The notes: a model not told the origin generated them from the sequence alone. A DNA stretch of 64,000 nucleotides from Daldinia sp. FL1419 (GCA_025201765.1 MU623394.1:1-64000); one strand, 5' to 3'. Positions 35,452 to 49,483 are shown, numbered from the stretch's first letter. Translations and numbers: made by a program.

Positions 35452-37136
35452 ATGCTGAGACAAGACATCAATCGCATAGACCCTAAGAGACGTAATGTCG
35501 TCGACTATCGTAAGAGGCAATTCGCAGAACCTACCTATAAGGAAACACAATATCCTCACCGTTTAAACTTTTACGAGACGCCGCCGACGGCAGATATTAC
35601 CTTGGAACAATTCGAACAATGGGCCATAGACAGACTTCGAGGTATGCATTACGAGTTCGCTATTCCAAAGGCAAGTTCCGGTAGCTAACGACGACCTCAA
35701 TTTCAGTCCTTACCGAATTAGAAGCATGCTCGTTCCGCAATAAATCCCCCGCCGAGACAGCAACGCACATGAAGCCGCTGCTCGAAAAATACCTCCCACT
35801 CGATTCTAATTCGTCTTCCTCAACTAAACTCTCGGCTGAGAGGCAAAAAGATCATTATAGCCATTTCATTCTCCGACTTGCATTCTCATCAACCGAGGAC
35901 CTACGCCGAAGATTTAGTCGCGTCGAAACCACACTTTTCCGTCTGCGGCTAGCCGAGGACACCGCTCGTGAGCGGAATGCTTTTATTCAGAGCTTAAACA
36001 TGGATTGGGAACTTGTTGGTGAAGAGGAGAGGAATAAATACTCTACCGAACTGATGGCGACCGCCGGTTTTAGAAAGGGAGAAGAAGAGACGACGTGGTA
36101 TAAAGTCGATTGGGAGCGTGTGCCCGACCTAGTAGAAGCTAGGAGGGTGTTCTTGAGAGCTGGTAGAGCCTACGTACCTTCAAAGGAACTACCAAGTATG
36201 GTCACTGCTGAATTCGCGAAGAGGCTAGACCGGGCGTTAGAGGTAAGCTCTTTTTCCGACGGAAATAATCGGGTTAATCTGACACTTTGCAGCTTACAGC
36301 ACGCGCACTGCCACGACTTGACGAAGATGATCGACTCACACCAATTCTAGACCACCTCTCGAAGAACTTCGTCACCCCGGACGCTGCCTATACTAGCAGC
36401 AGTTCCGCCGTCCATGGTGCCGAAATCACAGCGCGGAATATTGATAACTTAGCCGTGCATTTCCCCCTATGTATGCAACACCTTCACCGATCGCTGCGTC
36501 GGGATGCTCATTTGAAGCACTATGGTCGGCTGCAGTACAGCCTTTTCTTAAAGGGCATCGGCCTAAATCTAGAAGAGGCTCTGGTATTTTGGCGTTCATC
36601 CTTCCACAAGATTACGGACGATACTTTCAACAAGGAGTATAGATACAATGTTAGACATGTCTACGGCGACGTTGGTGGGGATTCAAACAGGCGGGCGGGC
36701 GGATATTCGCCGTTCTCGTGTCAAAAGATTCTAACGGAGCATCCACCCGGCCCCGGCGAAGCCCACGGTTGCCCGTATCGGCATTTTAACCTAGAGAATC
36801 TAACCTCTCTGCTACAACAGGTGGGAATATCGGACCGTTCGGTCTTACAAGGTGTCAAGGAAGATAAGGAGAATCAAAAATTCCACATGGCTTGTAATCG
36901 GTACGTCCTACTCAAGTTTCGGCCGAAATGAATTATCGGGCTCGAACTAACAATTGCATAGGGTTTTCGAATACGTCCATAAAAATGAAATCAAGAAGGC
37001 TAAAGATGAAGGAATTGTGACCGTTGCCCAACTTGAGACGATCGTCCATCCAAACAAATATTTCGAGAGGAGTTACTTGTTAAAGAATCTGGGAAAGTCT
37101 AATGATGGCGACGACGTCAAAATGGAAGGATTCTAA
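35452..37136 (+). CDS. PRI2: DNA primase large subunit (four exons)
   Basis: The exons are 35452-35641, 35707-36242, 36293-36900 and 36962-37136. Phases agree and total 1509 nt, giving 502 residues, the usual length. PriL with the small catalytic subunit and Pol alpha synthesises the RNA primers for replication in the nucleus. The N-terminus (MLRQDINRIDPKRR, YPHRLNFYETPP) and VLTELEACSFRNKS are typical. The C-terminal iron-sulfur domain shows all four cysteine contexts: FPLCMQHLH, PFSCQKIL, GCPYRHF and ACNRVFEY. The last is split by intron 3 (60-61 bp with an AACTAACA branch). Introns 1 and 2 are 65 and 50 bp, the first with GCTAAC. The C-terminus ends MEGF. CGCGT boxes upstream fit G1/S control. 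The gene is intact. Confidence 0.94.
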
Positions 37137-38643
37137 TCGACGAGTATATGTTTAATCATGCCCACAGGGCGGAATTTAATTGGGAAGGATGTTATGCGTT
37201 ATTCATGAATTTCCTTCGGAGTCGCCTTCTGTGCGCAAGAAACGTGGACGGGGGCGTTACGGTGTTTCTCGATAGTAGGGTGCAATTCGATCATTGTTTC
37301 ACTACATCTGTTACATAGCAGAAAAGCCACCGGCTGATATACATATGCACGTTGATGAATGAAGACAGCTGTCTAATGTAGTGACGACTTACTGACGAGA
37401 TTTAAGACATAGACTTGTCACACGGCAGCTAATAAACGCCAATTCAATTTGTGCAACCTTCAAAACTCAAGGCTTGCTGATTTTAGAGACGTAGTCGAAC
37501 GGCCAGGCCTAGCTTCTCAACAAAAGCATACATGTCATGCATATTACGGCAGTCATGAAGTGGCAGACCCTTAAATTCGCCTAGGATCCAGGGTTGGCAT
37601 TGGGTACCTATTCCCCGGTGATAGATTAAAGAGGCTCGAGAGCAAGAACCACATTACCGAAAAAAACAAAACCAAAAACATTTCCAAGATATATAATTAC
37701 GGCATGCAAAGGGGTCGCCAGGTACGCTATCCGATAAGCCGGTCAGAAATTGGAGGCCGCCATCCCACGCAAGTATTTGTAGTGTAGCTCTAGTAAAACT
37801 GCGAGGTGATATAAAAAGCGATTTGCAGCCAAGTCATAACGAGATGCATGTTGAAGAATAATTTTCACTAAATATGTACCTAGGTAAGTATAAAAACCGG
37901 GATGACTGCTGCATGCACGTTTCCGGTTATGTCTCCTCTCCTGCGGTCATCAAGTCATCAATAGGTACGCAGCCTTCATCGCTTATGGACCGGATAATGG
38001 ATATAGAACGGAGACTGTAGACACCCGCGTGTGCCCGGCGAAAAGACATACACGGCATCACGGAGCTTACCCTCCTACATTCCATACCAAGCTGAGCCGA
38101 ACCCCGAAGGTGGTGGAACAAGATCCCGGCATAGACCATCCGCAATGAAATAGCACGAATAATAAACTGGCTTACTCGAGGATTACAGACCGGTTAGGAT
38201 CAACGCATCCTTCCCCTACGTATACCGCACATGTACAATATAGATACCATGTAAGTTCTATGTAGGTTAACTAATAACTAGTTGGTTATATGTAAGTTAT
38301 ACACGGCTTACTAAATAAACAGCGGTCTAAGCGTCCGCGTACGCCGTACGTGTACAGAAACCACATCACGCGCGTTCCATACGAGGCCTAGCAAAAATAA
38401 TATATTAATGGAATGACTCAGGTTGTCCGCGCAACATCCATCTGCGCACGGCCCCAACGGGCAAAGGCAAGTCAGCGGAAAGCCCCTTATTCGGAAAATG
38501 CCAACCCCGGACGGTGTCCCATGATGGAAACGGAAGACTCGGCAACCAAGGCTAGCGGCCTAGCGGCCAAGGTCTGACCTGCGGTGAAGCCAACGAGGAG
38601 AGGAAAAAAGGGCTGCGGGCTCCACAGAAAAAGAAAAAAACAA

Positions 38644-38727
38644 CTCTCTCTCTCTTTCTCTCTCTCTCTTTCTCTCTCTCTCTTTCTCTCTCTCTCTTTC
38701 TCTCTCTCTCTTTCTCTCTCTCTCTCT
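38644..38727. repeat. CT-rich minisatellite, about 14-bp unit
   Basis: About six copies of a TTTCTCTCTCTCTC-type unit, a polypyrimidine tract of 84 bp on the plus strand. Open frames through it are artefacts encoding Ser/Leu or Arg/Glu repeats. Confidence 0.9.
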
Positions 38728-39026
38728 GTATGTGCTCCGAAATCGCCAAGACCTGAACCTTTATGTGGATTCCTTTATCCTCGGTGAGGCTGACCTAAAC
38801 CAAACACTAACCTAACCTAGGGAGAAGCAAATATGGCTTTGTCTCGGGGAGCTAGCTGACCGGGTTCCTGGTGGTATTGTATTATATTTGGCGCTTCTCG
38901 GACAATTTACGGGAAAAGCGCAGAACGGATACCAGCGTCGAGGGAAATTATGCGCGAGCAATTAGAAAGTTGGAACATTGGAGACGTACCTAGCTAAGCT
39001 GAGATTGTTCCTTGTCCTTTTTTTTT

Positions 39027-39052
39027 CCTTTTCCTTTTCCTTTTCCTTTTCC
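39027..39052. repeat. (CCTTTT)n short tandem repeat
   Basis: Four to five copies of a six-base CCTTTT unit preceded by a T-run. It is a polypyrimidine simple repeat. Confidence 0.85.
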
Positions 39053-42000
39053 ATTATTTCCCAGGTTGCTCTAGTCGGGGAGTACACAAACGATCGACAG
39101 GGGATAGAAGAAAGCTTGGTGGTGATTCATGGGTACCATCTTACCTTAGGGGGCAACTAGAGTTGCTAGGTACGTGCGTAAAACCAGCAGGACCATAAAT
39201 TATTTCGCCCGAAGCAAAAACCCAAAATTCGATCCCGTGCACCAGGAATAGCGCGTGGACAATGGGAAGAAGCGGGGGGGAAGCATAGGATTTATGCAGA
39301 AGAATCCGATTTCGAAACGATGGGAAAGAAAAACTGGACTTGGATGGACTTCTCGATCTCGATGAGTTCGATGAGTGGTTGGCTTGGATTGCTTGGAACC
39401 TTTTTGTTCAGTTGGTCCTCGGTCTAATGATCCTTTTGCGATCTATCGCATTCTATCCTTGGCAACAAGAGCATATGCCCATACCCAATTTGCCAATAGT
39501 TCGCAAAAAATAGTCTTGATCGAATAGGGCATAAGCTTAGGATGAGGAGCACGACCTCTTGACTAGCCTCACAGCATGCAGTAGCAATAGAAATAGTAGT
39601 TGTCGTATTTAGTATTACTCCGGGGATTTTTGGCTCGATCTCAATGGTATGGAATAACGTAGAAAATTCCAATTCGAAGCGTGATATCCGATTCTACAAC
39701 ATTGCGATGCCACCCCTTTTCAAGCTCAAGACCAACCGGTGTGATAGCAAATCTCAATTGATTTCTCCCAAGTAGTATGCCGTACGTAAATGTAAAATGT
39801 AATCGTATTACCTTTCTCTGGAAATTCCGGGCGAAAAAGGTCCCCTATGTCATGTCCCTGTCCCTGATATCCCTAATGTATATGTATAATTCCGTGTAAT
39901 AAGAACTGACAGAGAAAAGACTGGATCTGGACCGCCCTAAGACCCACAAGTTCCCATCTACGTGCCACACCACTGGGGACAGGGCTGGGCAACGGGAATC
40001 TTCGATCCTCTTTGTCGATCGTTTGTTCTGTCTAGGTCGAGAATCTAATCCCGTATAACATAATCTATCATATGTCGTCGCTATCGAAGGTCCCCTTGAT
40101 AGAATCGCCTGGATGGAGTCAAATAATCTGGATCGAATCTGGATCGCGGAAAATTATGTAGCAAGGGTATCAAGGTGAGGCTCTCTTATCTGCAGCTATA
40201 TCGAATCTAGACTACCATCGACGACTATGTATGATTAAGATAATTATTTGATAGAATATTCAAGAATAACCAGGCACAAATTCCGGACCCGCCTGTGAAA
40301 ATTCTCTTCCTTTTTTTCAGCTTGTCAGATAATATACCGAGTGATGCATCCGGACGGAGGAGGCCCAATATCTATGTATACGGGAATTATCTTAATGGTC
40401 AATGTCAGCGATGAGACCGGCTTTTTTCACTTGGAGGCTTGCGGTTGTGATCCTCAGGCTTGCATGTAGGCGTCCTGTCGGCGTTTTTGTTCAGCCACCT
40501 TCGGATGCTGGCATCTCCTTACACACAGTCGGTTACACGTGAAGATATCGAAGATTCAACCAAATTGGCCGCGCAAGGTCAATTGTTGTATCGCAAATCC
40601 CATTATCATCTCCTACCATTATGGTACACCGTCGCGCGTCTTCCTGATTGTTCTCCAAGTTTCGTAACCCCCCACAAGTCCACCCTGAAAGTGGATCTGC
40701 AAGATCAGGTAGATCCATACACAGAACCGTGGTGAGGGTAAAACTGGAGTCGACAAAGAGTCGGGTCGCGACCGCGCAAGGGGCTTACGCTCGGGACAAG
40801 GGGATTAGTCTTGTTGTCTTGATATCGAGTCTTTTTTAGGATTACTTTCTAGTGGGTTGATGGGTTCAGTGCCAACTCTCTCTTTGTGAACCGTCATGAA
40901 ACAGACGCGAGTGTTATTCTATTCTTGGTCCATTTTCCTTGTGTGAGTGGCAAATACGTTTTTCCTTGGGGGTTCTGGTGGGCTGGCGGCACTGTGGGAT
41001 CTGGAGGATCCCTACCGTTAGTGATCGTCACCAGGTCTAGCGGGAGAAGGGTCTGGATCGAGACTTAGCAGATTCATCGGGGCTCAAGAGGCTCGGCCAG
41101 CTCACGATCTCTTAGTAAAAAAGATTGGTGTGAAAAGGGCGCCATGATCTTAATCGGTGGTCAATCAGAATTTTCTTGTTGTTACGGAGTCTCGAACTGA
41201 AAGATGCCTGTAGAGAATACCAAGCCTATGATAACAACACGGTCGTTTAACTGCCAAATAGTTTACAGGTTTATTAAGTCGAGTATTATATTATTAGGTA
41301 ATGTTATTCCTTCGCAGATCGGATCGTGACAGTTCACCACAGGTTTACATCTGCAAGTGATTGAACAGTAGAAATTAACCCCCCAATAGAAGCACGTGTG
41401 AGAGGACCATCCGACGAATAGTACACCAAAGAATAATGCAAGCCAAGTATCAGCAGGCCTTAGCCATCGCGGTTCTTCGTGGTCATCGCTGGCTGCCGCT
41501 TTACAGTAGGATTTATATGGTCAACATCAAACTGGTCTTAATCGCATTTCATCAATAGCTTAGGACCGTAGAGAAAGCCGACTCCGCATCTGTATTACAT
41601 TACAGAACCAATATGATAACGGAGAATAAATACACAAGTCTCGGAGCATTTTAGAGATTATCAGGAAGGCTCGGGAGGTCATCCCTATTTATTACTAAGT
41701 AGTGAGTGCAATTGGGACAGTGTGCGCAGCCGACGGATCTCCATCCGATTCATGACGCCGTGATGCACACGCAATAGATGACAGCATCTTCCCTCCATCT
41801 TTTAGATCTTCCAGCTTTCCAGCTCCGCCAAGGAGCAAACCTGATACCACTACTACTTACGTAGCTCGAAAAGAGTAGTGCGGTCCTACGACGCTACTAT
41901 AATTTACATCTTCGATGAATTAATAAAGGCGCATTTACGGATCTCGATACCGTTAAGCCATGATCCATTGCATGATATAACCGTACAGGGAACTCTATAT

Positions 42001-43181
42001 GGTACACATGGCACAATATAGTACAATGTTACCACGGTGATTGTAAAAAACTGGATGATAATAAGAAATAATATTGTATTACATTAATTCCCGAGGCTCT
42101 GTTTTCCTCCTCTTTGGAAACCATACGAAACGACTTAAACAAGTCCACCGTTTAATTATCAGCCGATTTCTCTTATCTTGGGAACAGCTGTTGCAAGCAG
42201 ATCCATGGAAGATAGACTGTCCTCCCCATCGCCCTGAATAAATCATTTCCGGGATTAATTTGGAAACATTACCTAAACTACAGACAACAAAGCGCCAGAC
42301 CGAAGGTGTTCGTCATGCATTGTATACATATTGGTCCCAACCTAAGTACATCGTGCCATTAAAAAAAGCCACAGTTAGAAGTAATCAACGCATGAATGAA
42401 GTTGTTCGAGCCCGACGGATCCGCTTAACATACAAATACCTTAACATACAAATACATAAACATACAAAAATACACATACACATACACAGAGAGAGAGAGA
42501 AACGCGAAACGCCGAGGTCGTCGGGATTTTAGGCAGCACGCTATTCCTTCCATCCTTTTTTCTTTTGCCCTTCTTATTATACCCATACCTTGCCATACGT
42601 TACACCCTAGTCTATTCGTGACCAGGCACAAACTGGGACACCTGCTGGGCTGCTCCCCGTTAGGTCCCACTTGGGATACTTGCGCCATATTACTGCGTTC
42701 TTATACCTGTCCTGTCCTGTCTTGGGCTGCGTGGTGTCCTGTGTCCTTGTGTACTATTGTACTACTACCTACCTACCTACCTGGGTACATAACTCTTACT
42801 AGCTGGCAACTGGGACTGGGCCTGTCTTTTCTGAGACTTGGTCAGGCCTACATAACTTTACATTAAACCCATTAACCCTACCAAGCCTGCTACATACAAA
42901 AAGAAGAGGACCACCCTTGCGGAGCACTAGCACTCTTTTTTTTATTTTTTTTTTCTCTTACCCCCCCCCTGGTTTAACTGTGGATTCTGGATTGTGGAAT
43001 AAGAACTGGATCTCTCGGCTTGAGCCTACGCCAAACATTCCGAAACAGGCCCCCCAAGAAAGCTCCACGCCTCACATTCCATTCCCGACTTTTGAAAGCC
43101 TTCCATATAAGCTGCCACCATCCCCCCTCCCCTCCACACAAATACATATACGCTAGTCTACGCCGCTTGCCACTCTTCAAC

Positions 43182-43451
43182 ATGTCAAGTCGACCTCAAA
43201 AGACACATTACGCTAGCTCCTCATCAACAGATACAGACAGCAGCTCACCATCGTCGTCCGACACCGACCTGTCTATCCGAAGCAGTATGGACGTCCAACC
43301 AGTTGCATCGGTCGAGGTGATGCGCTGCCTGCGCTGCCATCGACATGTCGAGGCCACATCGACCGACGACCCTGCTTCGACAGGAATGATTCGAGTTGGA
43401 TTTAACCTTTACTATTGCCAGAAATGTGCGACTGCAGTGGGATACAAATGA
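43182..43451 (+). CDS. Small zinc-binding protein with paired CxxC motifs
   Basis: The product is 89 residues. Residues 1-40 are Ser/Asp-rich and probably disordered. The C-terminal half contains VMRCLRCHRHVE and, about 30 residues on, GFNLYYCQKCATAVGYK. The two CxxC pairs are spaced as in a zinc ribbon. I recognise this as a small conserved fungal type with a YYCxxCA-x-VGY ending, of unknown function, probably nuclear or cytosolic as no signal peptide is present. The start at 43182 (CAACATGTC) was preferred over upstream in-frame codons because the sequence before it is Pro-rich leader without coding character. A C/T-rich leader precedes it, as in many highly expressed fungal genes. No close neighbours. 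Confidence 0.72.
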   Translation: MSSRPQKTHYASSSSTDTDSSSPSSSDTDLSIRSSMDVQPVASVEVMRCLRCHRHVEATSTDDPASTGMIRVGFNLYYCQKCATAVGYK

Positions 43452-46400
43452 ACACATCGTCAATTGGGTAAATAAGAGAGACAAGAGAGGTCGACCGTTT
43501 ATTTTCGACGACAAGATTTTCCTACAAAACCCCCACGACTCCAACCCAAGCAACAAATCTTCTGACCTTGGGACCCAAGCAACATTCCCATGGGTTTTTG
43601 GTCAGAAAGAATATGGATTTTTGAGCAAACCGCATCTTCAAACCTCCATGAGAAGGAAAAAAGCCGACAAATGACAATCCCGCACAAAGCTCTGCTGTGT
43701 TCCCGTGGTCATGCGCTCTGCGCAAAAAGGAGAACAACCATACACAAGCTTACGACGCTCCGATGCATCTGCATGGATATAATTCTCCAAGATGTCTACA
43801 TTCAGCGATAAGTACATATAACAGCCACGCACAGCCAAGCAGCTTCGCAGGGATTTTTATATTCTTGAAATTTTTTATTATTCTTCTCACTCCCCCTTTT
43901 TATACCACCACCTCTTAGCCAAGTGGGTTTTTTGATAAGTCAAATTCCCAAATCATTCCATTTCGCCACCACGCCGACCCCAAAGCTTTGGGTCGCAGCA
44001 AGGCCGGCCTTATCCCAAAACATACGATTGACAGGGAACTTTCGAAACATAGCGAATTCCGCTATCTGGTATCTTGCATGGCGACACGGGATCTTAGCGG
44101 ACACTCTCCCGGCTATCTCGCATAACCCGCCACCCAACAGATCTGAAGAGGAAATGATGGTTTCGGATCGGGGGTCTTCTTACCCCCTCTTCCATATTGA
44201 CATCCATACATTACTAACAGATCTTTTTTATACAACATGCAATTTGGACAATTGCATGTTACTACGTACGATTTCTTCTATCAGCGCGGGATTATTACTC
44301 GGATCTTAATACGGGACACGCGGCATACGAGGCGCATATGCCCAGCATGTATCCAGCCGGTGAATCCGATCAGTGGTTGCGTTTGCCAGGCACAAAGATG
44401 TAAGCACAACATAGCCTTGTCAACCAACCATTGATCGATTTTACGCGAGTTCGGTGTACTTAATTTAGAGCCTTGAGAAGACTTTTATTCAATCGGGCGA
44501 CGATGATTGAGGCTTTTTTTCCCCCCTTTCAACACCAAGCCACAACACAAACGCAAACAATCACTATTTTCAACCTCTACCTTTTTTCCCCCTCCTCTTC
44601 TTTTCCCTTCCTAGCTCCAAGCCAAATGAAAAGCCAGCACGAAGAAAACGAAGGGCTTGGAAATAGTGACACTAGCATGTGCCCCTCTCGACCCCGGCTT
44701 GTTTCGAGTCCTGTTCAACGGGGCTTCACACGTCATACGCATCTCGACCCAAACAAGCCGGGCCAATCTGGACTCGACAATGCTCTTCCCAGTGGACTCC
44801 CCATTCCATCGTCTAACCAATCACCGCTCTGCAACCCGGCCCTAGCCCCGGCAAATACTACCGAACCCCGGTCCATCGTCGCTCCTGTGACGTTTACCTG
44901 CTTTTACCTCCCACCAATGGCGCCGGCGCTGCGGCGAACGCCATGCAATCACACACATGGTATGCTGTCCTTGCGCGCGAGCGCGAATAGCACCTTATTC
45001 AACGGGTCAATCAATCAATTTGCCAAAATCTATTCCCCCCGTCTGTCTATCTATCCTAGGAGGAAGGTCCGCAGTCCGCATGGTCGGCTTCGGAAGACGC
45101 ACGCACGCAGCAGCCGGCGGTTCTGTCTGCTTTGTGTTCGACATATTATTATTCGTATCTTATTCTTTTCTCAATTTATACTCCCGTTTACGTGCGTGTG
45201 CATCGTGCAGCGATAAACGTGGGGAAGAAAAAAAACAAAAAAAGCTCGTATTGGGCTGGTTGCTTTTTCGTATCCTGGTCCCCCATGTCGCTCCGCCGGG
45301 CGCTTTCGGATGGCCCTTTCTGGTTACCGTGATATCTTGTTCCGTTTCGCATAAATTGAATGAGTGGATGTTTGATACCCCCCATTATGTCTTGGCGCGC
45401 TTCGGTGGTAAACTATTTTTTATGAGTCGGTCGGGTTGCATTGGTCTAGGTTTATTTATTATCATCCTTATTATTTTACTCTACTGCTTTTTTTTTCTCT
45501 CTCAAACGGAGTCCAATTGGGGAACTTGGGGCTGGACAATAATGTGTGGGTACCAATAGACCTCGGGCATATGAGGTGGGAGGCATCTAGGGTATCGGCA
45601 TGCGGGTGGGTGAATACACGAAAGGGAAATAGCTTAACGGGTTTTGGGGGTCAATTGGAATGGAAAATGGATGAGGGGATCTACCTGGATGTCATATTTT
45701 ATTACCATATTCGATATAATTCAAATGATGCTATATTGCCTTCTCAGTACTTGTCTCCAATGATGTTTTTATTTTACTTTTATGTTTTTTCTACCTGTGG
45801 CTTGATGAAAAGAAATTACTTCATAGAGATACTTAATCAATCTGAAGAGCTCGAAAATTGATTGGCTTTCATTTTTTCTGGGCAGTAAAAAAGTACTCTA
45901 ACCTGCAGAAAGGACTATAGGTGGGACTCAAACTCACTATAGCCTGTTTCTTTGCCATTGTTTAATTGCCACTACTCCAAATCGAATATATGAGGCTCTC
46001 GATCTATCATATCAAAGTACCTGTCTACCAACTAACTGCAAGACGGCTGAGCGAAACAGATGCGTGTCGCGCATACGGCTTACGTGTGTAATCGTCTTAC
46101 CTGCTTAGGTACCTAAACCCCGTCCCAATCTATAACGCTGCCGCGTACACACATCTGCATCCATTTACGCGTATCATACAACCGAGCTCGCAGGGCTACT
46201 AGGGGAGCGGGCACTAGATACCGCACTCCAGAATTAGAAGGGGCACCGGCAGGGAATTAGTGCCGGACTACGATAACAACGGCGCGCAACGAATCTTCGA
46301 CGGTTGTTTCTGGCTTTGGCATATCGGCGCGAAGCCGAAGGATTGCCGTGCTCCTTGGTTGGAAAAAGGGGGCGCGCTATTACGTGTATTGCACAGGATC

Positions 46401-49400
46401 CTTAGTCTATGATACCATCGATAGCGTTCTTTTGGTTTTTCGGGTTTTTCGCTCAGGTACCCATTATCTAGCTTCTACGCCCTAAATCAACTTCAAAACC
46501 CGAAAGCGACGATATTATATCACATATATATCATATCCCTATCTACTTGGGTACACAAAGGTAACCCATCTTATGCCATGTGGTTGTACTGGGTAGGGAG
46601 CTGGATAGGGTAGCTATGTAGATTGGTATCATGATAGCTATGTCTTACCAAGCAGCTCTAATGCAAGATGTTACCAAGAAACCAGTCATCTATTAACTTA
46701 CTATAGCGTCGTATAAATCAGGTATATCGGGGAGCTTAGCTGCAATAGTCATGGCTGTTATTGGTCCCTGCTTGTCTCCTTGACCTCCTATAGGTTAGGA
46801 ATCTTATATAGCTCTACCTAAGCTCGACCGCATCCCACCATACTAGTAGCAGTCGCGAGTCAAAGCTCTCGAGTCGGACGAGTAATCTTCATGCCGTGCT
46901 TATTCCAACTACATGAGAGTTCGACATGTGAAGCAGCTTAGCTGTCTGCACGACTGCACTGCTACACCATGATAGCTGTGTTCAACCTGTCTCCAACCAT
47001 ACATGCCAAGCCACGACTACGGCAGATCCTTAAATCCTGCTCGTACAAAAGAAGGGTTCGGCAGCTCTCCGTCTGAGGGGACACTGTAACCCTCCCGTCG
47101 TCTTACATACCCTGTGAGCACATGCGCGCATAGGAACAGGCGCCCTGAGCATACATCATAGAAGCTGGCAATCGTTGGTTGGTTCAAATAGGATCCTGAA
47201 TTATCCAATTCAGCCAAAATGCGACGATCAGGGTCCTTTTTCATCATCATGCAGGATGCGCGTCGACATCATCGCGCATCAAGCCCTCCTCGTCCCGACT
47301 TTTCTTGAGCTACAAGCCAACAGGTCCAAGCCGCAGATCAGATTGGCGGCTAGCACCTATTGGAACATGTAGTGTATACCGTCAGGTAGTATAGGAGGTA
47401 CGTATGTGCGTGCGGGATTCTTGTCATCCCCGTCCCTCTTGACGAACGTGCGTTCGCGGCGTCGAAATGCACGCCGAGCATATATAGCTCACAACATAAT
47501 TCGAACCCCGTTTCGCAAACAAAACGCTGTGCTATTTCTACCCAATACCAATCTGCCTGACCCTAGTTACATACTTAATCATGGCCCTTGCGTTGGCGCG
47601 TATCAAGCAAAAAAAATTTCCTATCTAGCATCTGGTGCACCATGGGCCGTGGGGAAACGGTCGTATTAACCTAGTCGTCGGCTAGTCAAGCAGAGAGAAA
47701 CGAGCAAATGAGGGAATTCAGAAGCTCCGCGGGGAAAGCTCAAACCTGCTGGCGGTCCGCGCAACGTACAGCAGACCAGCAAGCAGGTTGGCCCCGGGTT
47801 GGGATGGTGACATTATATGACCCCCACTTAAAAAGGAGCTTGGTAGCCAGACCTGCCAGGGAAGCTTGCCCCAGGTGGTTATCCGACGTATCAGGAGTAT
47901 ATGAGTAGCTACAGTTGATGTCGCTTGATATCGCTTGATGTCGCTTGATGTCGCTAACGAGTCATGACTGCATACTAATGCAAGAATGGGTATGGTTTTG
48001 GGGTAAGAATGACAAAAGAGTTTGGGGAGTACGAAAAGGTATGGGGGAGGACCGAGACCAACGCCAGGAACGTGTGCCCTTTCAAAGTTTACGCCGGCTA
48101 TCTCGCGAAAAAAACGTAGCTGCGAATCACGTCGGACCAGCAAGTCGATTTTCATGCCTGGGGGGCCTGGGGGGCCTTGATGGCCTCGGTGGCCTTAGGT
48201 ACCTACTTTTGGGGTGCTTCTCAGGTGCCAAGGTCCCTAAAGGAGAGTTTTCCGGACGCTGAGCCGGTAGTTTACAGACCAATCAATAATGAGAACTTTA
48301 AAAGATAGCTCGTGTCGACCGACATCGTAAGCTTCCCACAAACTTCCCAATGGACATGCAAGATGGGTACCCACCGACCCTTACCAAAAAACCTTAACTG
48401 AAGCTCTAATGCGAGATGATAGATGCCTGTTTCCACTACGGCGGATGTAGTGTAGCTAAATCTGTAATATGATGCGATGCCGAAATCCCGGAACGCCGGT
48501 CGGCTCCCGCTAGCTTCGTTGAACTTGGCCGGCTTTCCGATCTGTAGAGGATGTTCGGAATTATATCATGTAAGCGTATATTTTATTTATTTTTCCCTTA
48601 TCAATAATTTAACTAGTTATAAATTCTAAATTTAAAGACGAATCAAGTAGTAAGTATACAAGTATCTGTCTATACCTAGGTACCTAGGTAGGTATCTAGG
48701 TATGTATTTACTAGTATTATACATCGATGTAATAGAGTGACTTAATGAAGCCGAAGAGTTCAGTAGCTTAATCCCAGTTACCCTATTGGAAAGTGCGACC
48801 ACTTTAACTTTGGACCTGCCTTTCGTAAACTTAAAAATTAACCTTCCCGCACGACTTTCGAGTGTGCTTAACTTTTCCATGCCAAGGTAAGGTGCGGGAT
48901 GCACTGGGTTATAAGTGTCTTGAAGGGGAGATACGGATGGTTCCTAAGGAAGGTTCAAAATACCAAAAAGTACCTGAACTCTTGAAGATCTACCTAAGGC
49001 AGACGGAAGTTACCTCCTAAGAGGTAGGTATAGAACTAATCAACTCAACTTTAAACATAACAATAACAACGGCAGCAACAATTAAACTAAAACAAGCATG
49101 AAATATTCTCCCCCAACTTAGACTTTTCACGCACTGAAATTTATTGCTGTCAATCTCACCAATGGCATTATCTAAAGGATGTCCAAGCTTCAGGGTTTCA
49201 CTACATTACCTATTCACCCATTCGGATGACTGTATAGTTGCCGAATCCTATCTAAACAGCCGAAGGGGGATTAAGATGGATTTAGACCTATCTCACCTGT
49301 GCCATATTCCTCTCCTAATGACCCGACCCATATCGTCTCCGGAACGAAGCAAGATAATAACGACCACAAATATTGCGTCAATAATTAGTAGAAATTAGCT

Positions 49401-49483
49401 TAGGAGGTTTTATCCCCCAGCATTACAAGACGGGTAGCTTAAATAAATCTTATCACCTTTTTGGCCCTTCGTCTCACCTCCGG
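43452..49483. other. 6-kb gene-poor region
   Basis: No intact gene is supported. The longest frames (44473-45216, 247 codons; 44957-45559, 200 codons) are low-complexity or hydrophobic without recognisable domains. It includes a 10-bp tandem repeat (47911-47955), a GGCCT-rich patch (48155-48200) and two overlapping TACCTAGGTA palindromes (48673-48690). A frame at 47017-47250 (minus, 77 codons) looks mildly coding but has no identifiable family. Confidence 0.4.
47911..47955. repeat. 10-bp tandem repeat (TCGCTTGATG)
   Basis: Three full TCGCTTGATG/A units flanked by partial ones; a minor intergenic tandem repeat. Confidence 0.75.

Larger units (their letters stand above)
37137..43181. other. 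6-kb gene-poor region
   Basis: No gene is supported over six kilobases. Open frames are short (60-90 codons) and lack motifs on both strands. It contains a TACCTAGGTA palindrome (37877), the CT-rich minisatellite (38644-38727), a CTTTTC repeat (39027-39052), a degenerate ACATACAAATAC/GA repeat (42427-42502) and C- and T-rich tracts just before 43182. Composition is ordinary rather than AT-rich, so it is not recent RIP debris. Confidence 0.4.

Noticed and set aside
44473..45559. Two long overlapping open frames (247 and 200 codons) downstream of the small zinc-protein gene.
   Set aside because: Composition is low-complexity or hydrophobic without motifs, and the frames overlap in different phases. 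Likely UTR or intergenic chance frames.
45890..45995. tRNA-like T-arm on the minus strand (GTGAGTTTGAGTCCCAC).
   Set aside because: No matching D-arm, anticodon stem or acceptor stem could be paired. At best a tRNA relic.
47017..47250. 77-codon minus-strand frame with mildly coding-like sequence.
   Set aside because: No family, no clear promoter, and upstream frames are inconsistent. It could be a real small gene, but I cannot support it.
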